From NCBI GenBank assembly GCA_043228905.1, contig JBHGNT010000013.1:4836001-4900000 (forward strand): 64,000 bases of DNA. Reading direction: 5' to 3'. The notes below the pieces were generated by a model, which was given only the letters and a program-made list of their open reading frames with translations, made no database searches and was not told the DNA's origin. The translations under genes were made by a program, and so were the position numbers. This stretch comes from Azolla caroliniana (taxonomy: Eukaryota > Polypodiophyta). Shown in pieces: positions 1 through 7,655 of this stretch; the first letter of the stretch is position 1; every line of letters begins with the position of its first letter.

Positions 1-1833
1 CGACACAATACCCCAAAGTTCCCGCTTGACTTGGGCATATCTTTGTTGCCGTTCGCTGAGAACCTTTGCTCCGAACCGGACGGCATATCGCGCATTATCT
101 TCACCTTCTTGATTGATGACCCACCCGATTCCGGTTGGGCTCCTATCTACGGTCACGTAAATTGGTTTCCCTTCAGCATAGTCGGCCTTCCTTAGTGCCG
201 GAGCTTCAAGAAGCAGTTTCTTTAATCTTCGCATCGCCTCTGTGTGCTCTTCTCGCCATTCGAACTTTATTCTTTTCTTTAGTAGTCCATATAACGGTTC
301 AGCGACATGAGCGTAGTGAGGAATCCATATATGATAAAACGCGCACGCTCCAAGGAACCTTCGAACCTCCGTTTGGTTTTCGCATTCTTCTTTCATGTCT
401 TGGATTGCATTCACTTTGGATGGCGAGGGCTTTCGGCCATATGCTCCACACAAGTGACCTACCACCAAGATCTCTGGTTGCCCGAATGCGGATTTTTCTC
501 CCGAAAATGTCAAATTCGCATCTTCGAGCCTTTGAAGCACCTTGTCGCAATCTTTCATATGATCCGCAACGAACTTTCTACAACCTTCCTTATCTTTCGA
601 TTCATCTTTCTCCTCATCTGAACATCCTTTTATCGGAATATCATCCAAGAATGGCATCGTGATGTCCGGAATGCAATCCTTCAAGACTTTATTCATGGCA
701 TTCACCATATGAGCCACCGAGTTCGTTGCGCCTTGGGGTAAGGTACACATCCGCACAAGCCCGATCGGAGTCCTCATGGTTGTAATGTCCCGACTGTCGA
801 TCGCCAATTGGAATTGGTCATATCTGGAGTAGAGATCGCCAATGGAGTAGATGGACCGGCCCGCAAACGCTTCGGCAAATTCATCCACGCTCGGACCGAT
901 TTCGGCATTTCGAATTGTCACCTTGTTGACGGGTTGAAGATCTTGGATGAATCGCAATGATCCATTCTTCTTCGGCACCGTGAACCACCTATTGGAATAA
1001 GGAGCATTCGACGGTTCTAGAATTCCCATACTCACCTTTTCTTTTAAGAGCTCGATCAGCTTCGGAAGGTGTGCTCTCGGAACCGGTATCGGTTTCAAAT
1101 TCCAAGGCACATGGGGCACCGTGAAGATCACCATTGGCTCTATAACCTTTGGGTCGGCGCATCCAATTTCTCGTGGGAAGAATGCGAAAGCCTTCCCATG
1201 TCTCTCAAGCATATCGCGAAACATTCGCTCCTCTTCAGGGAGAAGGAAATCCTCCTTTCCAACTCGTAGCTTCCCCTTCGTCTCTTTGGTGAAGTCATGA
1301 CCTATCTTCTTCGGATCTCTTAAGCTTGGATCATTAGCGACTTCCTTCATCTTTTGCCAGCTATCTTCCGGTAGCGGAACCGCAACTGGCTTGATCTTCT
1401 TATCCACTGTTTTATATTTCGTGTTGATGTCAGCTTCCTTCATCGAGATGCCACGACGGTATTCATCGATGATAGCGTACATGTTGACGGAGTTAACCGA
1501 AATCACGCATTGGTTGTGAAGATAGCTCAAGTCCACAACGTCCTCGATTTCGCCGATGGTGTCGTTAAATGAGGCTTCTTCCATAATATGAGTCACGAAC
1601 TCCCCTTCTTCTATTATGTTCTCTTCTTTCAGCATCTTCTCGAATTCTTGTATCCGGTGCTTGTGCTTCATGTCGGGTAGTACTAGTTTACATGCGCCAC
1701 TAGGTGTGACACATGTTGCTTCTCCTTGCAATCCATGCGCTCTTCTTTCTTGTGGGGTCTTGTGATTGCTCGGACTATTTGTGCCCCATGCTTCAATAGT
1801 CCGCTCTAAAAATCCGAGGATTCGCCTCCGAGA
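1..1833 (-). CDS. Element A: Ty3/gypsy pol (RT and start of RNase H), runs off the left edge
   Basis: This frame stays open on the minus strand from about 1833 to the window edge. It encodes a linker of about 250 residues, then reverse transcriptase with FTVPKKNGSLRFIQDLQPVN, the DLYSRYDQFQL block and the catalytic box PFLDDI at about 640-655, in place of the usual YxDD. A connection region (HLCGAYGRKP) and the start of RNase H (YVTVDRSPTGIGWVINQE) follow, and the last residues visible are RELWGIV. Integrase must lie to the left. The frame is -1 relative to Gag-protease and overlaps its end by about 27 nt, so it is probably made by frameshifting. The FLDD box and flanking residues recall Ty3 elements common in basidiomycete fungi; that comparison is from memory. 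Confidence 0.85.
1806..1833 (-). promoter_or_regulatory. Element A: probable -1 frameshift window at the Gag-protease stop
   Basis: Gag-protease ends GAT TTT TAG. The pol frame has stops just upstream, at TGA and TAG within 45 nt, and opens only in the last 27 nt of gag, where it is -1. The run of five T before the stop would let a Phe tRNA slip back one base. This is not a standard X-XXY-YYZ heptamer, so programmed slippage is an inference; a single-base indel is the alternative. Confidence 0.45.
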
Positions 1834-4004
1834 CTATCTCGATTCCTTTCATGATTGGCTCGCACTGTTAGGAATTGGACCGATCTTTGGTTGTCAAGAC
1901 TCTTTATTCGTGCGAAGGCTGCTCCATTATCGAACACTTTGGTCTCCATCCGAGATGATGTGATATAAGGTTGCCCTAGGATGACAGGATGCGACGCCGA
2001 TTCTTGTACGAAGAAGTGTTGATCCATCTCCACATCCCCGATCGTGACTTTGACATTGGGACAAGCTCCGTACAAGTCCTCCGTAGACTTTGTTGCCGCG
2101 CGAATCTTCCATCCGTGGTTTGTATTGATTGGCCATCTTCCCTTTTTATAGAAGTCGGTTGACATGAGGTTGATCTCCGAGCCGTGGTCGATCAAGGCTA
2201 CGACGGTCTCTTTCTTCTCCCCGATCTTCACCGGCGTCTCCGTTGTCGCTCGTGCCCAATGAGGTCGAGTGTAGTGGCTGTCCACCATATCTTCATCGAT
2301 TTCGTCTCTTTCCATCGTTATGGCATTCGTTTTTGCTTTTTGCGGCTTCTCTTCTTCCTCGTCCGATTGTTGTCTCTTTCTCTTTACAAGGTCCACGATC
2401 GTGTCATGGAACTCCTTCTTCGTAATGCCAAGCAATTCCCTCAAGGACAAAGTTACGTGGCTATCAAGAACTCGTTCTTCGAGAATCTTCTTTAGGTCCG
2501 TCGTCTGCTCTATGTCCGACCTTAGCTTATAGGTAGGTATGGTCCTTGTCCTCCGAGCGGGGTCTTCGACACCAACCTTCACGGGCCGAACCGTTTCTTC
2601 AACTCGTATGCTCGGCTCCCCTTTTCGGCTTGATTCTCGTTCCTCCGTTTGTAAAGGTTGACTCGTCTCCGCATCGTCCTTCTTTTTCGCGTTCCTTGTT
2701 TCATGTCTTTTCGATGGTCCTTGCTCTTCTATTCTCTTTCTCTTTTCTTCGACGAACACCTCGTGGTTGTCGCACATCACCTCCGCGAGTATGGTGTTGT
2801 CGTCCACCGGATCCGACCACCCGGTTATGTTTTGCACGCTTCGGTCCGCAAGCTCTACCTCGTTCGATGTGATTTTTCCCTTCTTCTCATATTCGAGAAC
2901 GGAAGTCCAAAACTTTGCTCCCGCTCTAGCAGCTTCAGTCTTGTCTTTCCCGACTCTTATTCCGGCCGACGCAGCATAGTGCATCGCATCCACATGAGTC
3001 GCATCGGCATCCTCCATAGATCTCTTCATTCCTCCTCTTCCGAAATTCACCCATAGGGGTCTTCTAGTCTCGCTTGAGCAGATTATGTTGTCCTCTATGT
3101 ATACGATATTTTGTCGAATCGCCTCTCGGAGGCTCGCACAATCCCTTCTCATGTGGTCCATGCTATCGCACCACACGCATCTAAAGGGTTCTTTTCCTTT
3201 AGGGCCCCGACGATTCATGTTGGCTAGCGTGACCTTCTCGAACTTCTTCGCTAGCTCTTCAATGATGTCGTCATCAATCTTCTTTTCTTCCACATTACTT
3301 TGTCTCGGCGGCTCAGCTACTTTCGGCGGTCTTGCTTTCTCCGTGGTAGTCGGTCCCGTCAAGTTGGTGTCATCAACCCATTGGCGATGCTTGTCGAGCC
3401 TATTGCATGCCCGCTTCACCGCGATCCAGTCCGCTACGAGCCCATTTGCTTGGGTATCATCTTCGAGAAGAGTCCCCAACTCCCGTTTATCCTTTATGTC
3501 CACGGCCTTCAAGAAGTACAAAGTCTTGTCCTCTTCAAGCAACACTTGGTCCGTATTGGGGAGACAACTAAACATCTGGTCGAATTCGTCGTACACCCTT
3601 GAGACGCTCATCTTCTTATTCTTCTTCTCTATCCACTTCATCAGGGCATGTTGAGTCATCCTCGTTGAGTCTTCAGTCACGAACTCAGCTAGTATCGTTT
3701 TCTCGAACTCGGACCATGTTGTCTTTCCTTCTTGAAGCTCGATGACGCGTCTTTGGATGTTGTTGGCGACAACTCTCTTGAAGCTTGCGATTTGACGTGC
3801 CTCGGACACGTCCCTTTGATTCATCTCCCTCTTATATGCATCAAGGAACTTCGTAACGTTCCTTCCATCGAATTGGCCCTCGAGCTCTACGACACGATCG
3901 ACAGCCTTCTCCACGCTCGCGTCGTTGTCCCGAGATCTCATCATTTGCTCGACGATTAGCATCATCCTTTCGAGCTCTCCTGCTTGGTTGCTTGAGGACG
4001 CCAT
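1806..4004 (-). CDS. Element A: Gag-protease polyprotein of a Ty3/gypsy element
   Basis: This is an intact 732-residue frame. The ATG at 4004 is preferred over an in-frame TTG six bases upstream. The N-terminal two fifths looks like retrotransposon Gag, rich in helices, with a zinc knuckle CVWCDSMDHMRRDC (C-x2-C-x4-H-x4-C). A long charged Lys/Glu/Arg linker follows. The C-terminal 150 residues form a retropepsin-like domain with ALIDHGSEINLMS, where His replaces the usual Ser/Thr after the catalytic Asp, and a later VILGQPYI block. Gag would form the particle and the protease would cut the polyprotein. The frame has no internal stops and starts just inside the LTR and primer site, so A is among the better preserved elements here. 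Confidence 0.88.
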   Translation of the reverse strand: MASSSNQAGELERMMLIVEQMMRSRDNDASVEKAVDRVVELEGQFDGRNVTKFLDAYKREMNQRDVSEARQIASFKRVVANNIQRRVIELQEGKTTWSEFEKTILAEFVTEDSTRMTQHALMKWIEKKNKKMSVSRVYDEFDQMFSCLPNTDQVLLEEDKTLYFLKAVDIKDKRELGTLLEDDTQANGLVADWIAVKRACNRLDKHRQWVDDTNLTGPTTTEKARPPKVAEPPRQSNVEEKKIDDDIIEELAKKFEKVTLANMNRRGPKGKEPFRCVWCDSMDHMRRDCASLREAIRQNIVYIEDNIICSSETRRPLWVNFGRGGMKRSMEDADATHVDAMHYAASAGIRVGKDKTEAARAGAKFWTSVLEYEKKGKITSNEVELADRSVQNITGWSDPVDDNTILAEVMCDNHEVFVEEKRKRIEEQGPSKRHETRNAKKKDDAETSQPLQTEERESSRKGEPSIRVEETVRPVKVGVEDPARRTRTIPTYKLRSDIEQTTDLKKILEERVLDSHVTLSLRELLGITKKEFHDTIVDLVKRKRQQSDEEEEKPQKAKTNAITMERDEIDEDMVDSHYTRPHWARATTETPVKIGEKKETVVALIDHGSEINLMSTDFYKKGRWPINTNHGWKIRAATKSTEDLYGACPNVKVTIGDVEMDQHFFVQESASHPVILGQPYITSSRMETKVFDNGAAFARIKSLDNQRSVQFLTVRANHERNRDSLGGESSDF

Positions 4005-4043
4005 CTCCAAGTATTAATCTCGACTTGATCCTTCCTACCGCCT

Positions 4044-4062
4044 CTTCACGTCGGGTTCACCA
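4044..4062 (-). other. Element A: primer-binding site
   Basis: On the minus strand TGGTGAACCCGACGTGAAG lies 8 nt inside the 5' LTR and about 40 nt before gag. It begins with TGG, as primer sites complementary to the CCA end of a tRNA do. The same 19 bases occur in the deleted element at 52173-52191, which supports a conserved primer site. I cannot name the tRNA by eye. Confidence 0.7.
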
Positions 4063-4462
4063 CTTAATTATGTCGTGAAGATCCGTCACTACGCGCGGAT
4101 CGTGAGGCGGAACCGCCGGGGTTCTGGACCAGAAGGATTTAGAGTCGTTTGGCGAGAAAGTACTTAAGAAAGATTGGGAAAGAGAGAAGATGAGATTACA
4201 CGATTGCTTTGATAACGAATTTCTCCTTCTTAATTTTCATAAAAAAAAACCCGTGTTTTTCTCCTCCCCCTTCCCTCTTTTATAGATGCTCTCATGCATA
4301 TGATGCATGTGAGGGTACAAGACATGCATAAATTGCATGTTTGCCATTTGGCGCTTAAGTATTACATGTGGTGCATGCTAACCATGTCACACATTTTAGC
4401 ACTCATGGATGAGAATTTACATGTAAAAGTACAATGATAGAAATATAAGTTCAACTAAATAT

Positions 4463-4527
4463 TATGGCTTAATGGTAAGCCATTTGACTCCTAACTTGGA
4501 GGTGCAAGGTTCGAATCCATACTTGCC
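4463..4527 (+). promoter_or_regulatory. tRNA-like module (Pol III A and B boxes) inside the LTR of element A
   Basis: TGGCTTAATGG at 4465-4475 fits the tRNA A box, and GGTTCGAATCC at 4508-4518 is an exact B box. The starts are 43 nt apart, as in a tRNA with a short variable arm. GCTT/AAGC forms a D-arm stem. No acceptor stem pairs, so this is not a functional tRNA gene. A T5 run at about 4555 could end a Pol III transcript. The module is antisense to element A. Confidence 0.7.
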
Positions 4528-4627
4528 TTCCTTGTATATGTAAATATGTATATATTTTTATATATTTATTTTATCTAGTCGTCGGTTCGCCAGATACCGT
4601 CGCCGGATGCCGCCGCCGGATACCGGT

Positions 4628-4632
4628 GCCGC
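4628..4632. other. Target-site duplication of element B, left copy (GCCGC)
   Basis: The five bases before the 5' LTR of B are GCCGC and are repeated exactly after its 3' LTR at 10316-10320. This proves a single integration event into the LTR of element A. Confidence 0.95.
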
Positions 4633-4635
4633 TAT

Positions 4636-4705
4636 CATGATATGGCAAGACTCGAACCCATGACCTTAGGTTATATGGGTCGAGCTCTTGACCATTAGAC
4701 CATCT
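4636..4705 (-). promoter_or_regulatory. tRNA-like module at the 5' end of the B/E-family LTR
   Basis: Read on the minus strand, an A-box-like TGGTCTAATGG (plus 4692-4702) and a B box GGTTCGAGTCT (plus 4648-4658) lie 44 nt apart. The module is repeated in the 3' LTR of B at 9871-9940 and in the LTR of E at 19606-19675. It sits at the very edge of the LTR, so a Pol III transcript would read out into flanking DNA. Confidence 0.65.
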
Positions 4706-4816
4706 ATTGTAATACGTAGGATATTATTTTCATTTACATTTTATTATAGGAAATTAGTGTATATTCCAGATTTCTCTAGAACATTCTAGAAGCTTCAGGA
4801 TTACTCCTGAAAACAC

Positions 4817-4862
4817 TATAAAAGAGGGCACTAGGCATTATGTTGAACCAAATTGGTTCAAC
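4817..4862 (+). promoter_or_regulatory. Element B: LTR promoter with predicted transcript 5' end matching the primer site
   Basis: TATAAAAG at 4817-4824 predicts a start about 30 nt downstream, near 4850. The bases AAATTGGTTCAA at 4850-4861 are exactly complementary to TTGAACCAATTT at 5071-5082, two nt inside the internal region. The start site is inferred from TATA spacing; the complementarity is seen directly. Confidence 0.65.
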
Positions 4863-4930
4863 GCCAGTCTTAAGCCTTTTAGCCACCGTTGTATATTCTC
4901 TTCATATAATAAATATCTTTCTTATCATCA

Positions 4931-4964
<34 letters not shown>

Positions 4965-5070
4965 GTCTCGCTCACTTCTTCCTTCTCTCGAAGAAGTTCC
5001 ACACCTCTCATAGTACTAATCCTTCGTTTAGTACTAATTCCTTCTCTGTCTCAGTACTGTTCATGACAGT

Positions 5071-5082
5071 TTGAACCAATTT
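5071..5082 (+). other. Element B: self-priming primer-binding site
   Basis: No TGG-type tRNA primer site follows the 5' LTR. Instead TTGAACCAATTT pairs over 12 nt with the predicted 5' end of the element's own RNA. Tf1 of fission yeast and its relatives prime reverse transcription this way, using a cleaved 5' fragment of their own mRNA. Confidence 0.65.
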
Positions 5083-5142
5083 TCCCTACCTTCTGTCTCT
5101 CTCATTTCCTACTAATCTTTTATTCCTCTTTTCTTTCATCCC

Positions 5143-6294
5143 ATGGCCACTGTTAGCGCTGAAGAATATCAATCTGTTTTCTCGGAATTCCAATGCTTGA
5201 AGGAGAAGTTCCATGCTTTGGAACAAGAAAACCAACGGTTGCTGGGGGATCTTCAGCAAATCTCCTTAGAAAAGCAGCAAACGCAACAACAACATGGGGA
5301 ACTTGCGTTACGCGTGCAACAACTCGAAGCCACCATCGTAGCGATGCAACAACATGGGCCCGGAACACAAGGGATTCATAAAGAACCTAAGATTGGCCTT
5401 CCCACGAAGTTCGATGGAACGCGATCGCAGTTTAGAGGGTTCCTTAACCAGGTACGATTAGTTATTCAAATGCATCCTTCCCGATATCCCACCGATGCAT
5501 CACGAGTGGGTTTAGTAGGCACTTTGTTAAGTGGCTCAGCGTTGTCATGGTTCGCTCCACTATTAGAAAAGGAATCTCCGTTACTCAACAATTTTGAAGA
5601 GTTTCTAGGTGAGTTTAAAGCATGTTTCGGAGATACTGACAGCATCAGGACCGCAATCAACAAAATCCGGCGATTACACCAAGGTGACCATCCAGCCTCC
5701 GCATACGCTGCAGATTTTCGCCTACTCGCCGCCGATATCCCTTGGGATGATCAAGCGTTATTGGAGCAATTCCGTTATGGTTTACGCAACGACGTCAAGG
5801 ATTTACTCTTGACCTTCCCCGAAGAGCCAAAGTCCTTAACAAAAGCAATAAGTCGCGCGGTGAGATGTGACAACCGCCTCTTTGAGCGACGTTCGGAACG
5901 ACAGCTACAGATGCCGAGGGCAAGATCAGAGCCCACCTACGCCTCAGTGGTAGCAAGACCTTTTCCGAGGGAGTCATATAATGCGTCTCCAGCGAATACT
6001 CCGACTCCGATGGAGATTGACACTACACGTCGTCGAGGGCCATTATCCGAAGAAGAAAAGCAGCGACGCCGTACAAATCGACTATGTCTTTACTGCGGTG
6101 GACCAGGACATATCGCAATAAATTGCCCCCATAGGCCAAGAAGACAGGTAAACCAAATAGTCGCTAGTTCTAATTGTACTAAATCCGAACCTATTTCAGT
6201 AGGGATATCTGATAGTCCTAATAGTACTAATATCCCAGATCTAGCAAACAAATTTGATGTCCTTAGTCAGTTAGAAGAAGAGTTAAACGACTAA
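5143..6294 (+). CDS. Element B: Gag
   Basis: This 383-residue capsid precursor starts at ATG 5143, 75 nt after the LTR. Residues 10-75 form a Gln/Glu-rich coiled coil. A Gag capsid domain follows, with FDGTRSQFRGFLNQ and LSGSALSWF, which is typical of Ty3/gypsy Gag. One zinc knuckle, CLYCGGPGHIAINC (C-x2-C-x4-H-x4-C), lies near residue 320 after a basic stretch and would bind genomic RNA. No stops occur inside. The last codons contain the slip site that leads into pol. The end of the same gene, with the same slip site, survives in element E at 13349-13381. Confidence 0.93.
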   Translation: MATVSAEEYQSVFSEFQCLKEKFHALEQENQRLLGDLQQISLEKQQTQQQHGELALRVQQLEATIVAMQQHGPGTQGIHKEPKIGLPTKFDGTRSQFRGFLNQVRLVIQMHPSRYPTDASRVGLVGTLLSGSALSWFAPLLEKESPLLNNFEEFLGEFKACFGDTDSIRTAINKIRRLHQGDHPASAYAADFRLLAADIPWDDQALLEQFRYGLRNDVKDLLLTFPEEPKSLTKAISRAVRCDNRLFERRSERQLQMPRARSEPTYASVVARPFPRESYNASPANTPTPMEIDTTRRRGPLSEEEKQRRRTNRLCLYCGGPGHIAINCPHRPRRQVNQIVASSNCTKSEPISVGISDSPNSTNIPDLANKFDVLSQLEEELND

Positions 6295-6359
6295 GTCCAG
6301 CCAAAATAGGAGCCGTTTGGTTGGACAGCCCTAGATCTGTGCAGCCCATTAGTGGTTCC
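6282..6359 (+). promoter_or_regulatory. Element B: -1 ribosomal frameshift signal between gag and pol
   Basis: The heptamer GTTAAAC (6282-6288) is in the correct register for gag, G TTA AAC, and equals the slip site known from equine arteritis virus. A 6-nt spacer GACTAA, which includes the gag stop, leads to an 11-bp stem (6295-6305 with 6316-6326, one G-U pair) and a 10-nt loop. Loop bases GGAGCC (6309-6314) can pair with GGTTCC (6354-6359), which would make a pseudoknot. The frame entered after slipping is the open pol frame. The arrangement is conserved in element E. Confidence 0.85.
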
Positions 6360-7655
6360 ATTCCCTCTAAGCAAGTTAGTGATGTGTTCGTAGCCCAAGT
6401 AATAGTTAGTACTAAAAGTACCCCTCCAGTACATGTCCTAGCACTCCTAGATTCCGGAGCTAACTCTTGCTTTATGGATAAGAAATTTGCTCAAGCTCAT
6501 AAGATATCCCTAAGAAAACTCCAGTGTCCAGCCTCTGTAATAGTCATTGATGGACGTCCCATTGCTTCCGGAAATATCCTAGAAGAGTCAGAGCCCATTA
6601 ATATTGTCCTAGATAACTTAGTATGTGTAGTATCATTTAATATTATTAGTATCCCAGAACATCCTATAGTTTTAGGACTACCGTGGTTCGAGTTACATAA
6701 CCCTGACATAGATTGGAGAACAAGAGAAATCCGGTGTAGAAAAACCCAAGGGTCAACTCAGAAGATGGCAACCATTTCGCTACGTCAGTTGCGTAAAGAA
6801 GGGCACGAGGAAATGTTCCTCTTTGCAATATCAGTAAACCCCTCCAACACCACTAAAGAAGAATCCACCGTTCAACTTCCCGAGAAGTATCGCCATTACA
6901 CCGATGTGTTCGATAAAGTACAAGCCAACACACTTCCTCATCATCGACCGTACGATTGCCCCATCGATTTACAACCGGGAAAAGAGCCGCCATGGGGACC
7001 GATCAACAATTTGTCACCAACCGAGCTGGAAGTCCTTCGGGCCTATATAGAGGAGAATTTGGAAAATGGTTTCATTCGGCATTCGAAATCTCCAGCCGGT
7101 GCGCCCATTTTCTTCGTCAAGAAAAAAGATGGATCGCTTCGTCTCGTTGTAGATTACCGTGGCTTGAATAAGGTTACAATCAGGAATAGGTATGCTCTTC
7201 CCCTTATCTCAAGTCTTTTAGAACGGATCAATGGTGCCAGGTTCTTCACGAAGATCGACTTACGGGGAGCATATAACCTCGTACGGATCCGACCAGGAGA
7301 CGAATGGAAGACCGCGTTTCGCACCAGATATGGGCACTTCGAGTATACTGTCATGCCGTTCGGCCTCACTAATGCGCCGGCAGTCTTCCAGCACATGGCT
7401 AATGATATATTCCGAGATCTATTGGATGATTGTTTGATCATCTATTTGGATGATCTACTGGTTTATTCAAAGACCCAAGAAGAACATGATTCTTATGTAC
7501 TATTAGTACTAAAACGACTTCGAGAACATGGTCTGTATGCAAAGCTAGAAAAATGTAGTTTCGGGTGCAACCAAGTGGAATTTCTCGGCTACATCATTTC
7601 GTCAGAAGGCATCTCCATGGACCCAGCTAAGGTCAGAACAGTGGTAGAATGGTAG
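6282..7655 (+). CDS. Element B: Pol part 1, protease and reverse transcriptase (ends at a TAG)
   Basis: The frame is entered by -1 slippage at 6282, and no ATG is needed. The protease has the active-site motif LALLDSGANSCFMD and a later VLGLPWFELH. Reverse transcriptase follows from about 6990, with [35 protein letters not shown], the MPFGLTNAP block and the catalytic YLDD of [11 protein letters not shown] at about 7441. The frame is cut by TAG at 7653-7655 after VEW. The matching position in element E reads CAG (Gln), so this is a single nonsense mutation. Apart from that codon the enzyme looks intact. Confidence 0.93.
   Translation, partial: VKRLSPAKIGAVWLDSPRSVQPISGSIPSKQVSDVFVAQVIVSTKSTPPVHVLALLDSGANSCFMDKKFAQAHKISLRKLQCPASVIVIDGRPIASGNILEESEPINIVLDNLVCVVSFNIISIPEHPIVLGLPWFELHNPDIDWRTREIRCRKTQGSTQKMATISLRQLRKEGHEEMFLFAISVNPSNTTKEESTVQLPEKYRHYTDVFDKVQANTLPHHRPYDCPIDLQPGKEPPWGPINNLSPTELEVLRAYIEENLENGFIRHSKSPAGAPIFFVKKKDGSLRLVVDYRGLNKVTIRNRYALPLISSLLERINGARFFTKIDLRGAYNLVRIRPGDEWKTAFRTRYGHFEYTVMPFGLTNAPAVFQHMANDIFRDLLDDCLIIYLDDLLVYSKTQEEHDSYVLLVLKRLREHGLYAKLEKCSFGCNQVEFLGYIISSEGISMDPAKVRTVVEW

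Larger units (their letters stand above)
4071..4632 (-). repeat. Element A: 5' LTR, part 1 (U5/R side up to the insertion of B)
   Basis: The LTR begins TGTCGTGAAGATCC on the plus strand and is interrupted at 4633 by element B. It resumes at 10321 and ends AATCTTCACGACA at 10729, so the ends form an inverted repeat. Without B the LTR is about 970 bp. In minus-strand sense a TATA motif CTATAAAAGAGGG lies at about 4278-4290. The conserved U5 module shared by several LTRs here lies at about 4110-4134. A tRNA-like module lies at 4463-4527. Confidence 0.85.
4633..5068 (+). repeat. Element B: 5' LTR
   Basis: The LTR begins TATCATGATATGG, where the 3' copy has TGTCATGATATGG, and ends TTCATGACA, so its ends are inverted repeats. 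It holds a TATA motif TATAAAAG at 4817-4824, a 21-nt palindrome at 4842-4862, a CT microsatellite at 4931-4956 and several AGTACTAA motifs near the 3' end. Confidence 0.95.

Noticed and set aside
2184-3959. Plus-strand frames of 60-190 codons opposite gag of element A
   Set aside because: They are shadows of the intact minus-strand Gag-protease frame and have no domains.
4463-4527. A functional tRNA gene in the LTR of element A
   Set aside because: A and B boxes and a D-arm stem are present, but no acceptor stem pairs and the T stem has mismatches. It is described as a tRNA-like module only.
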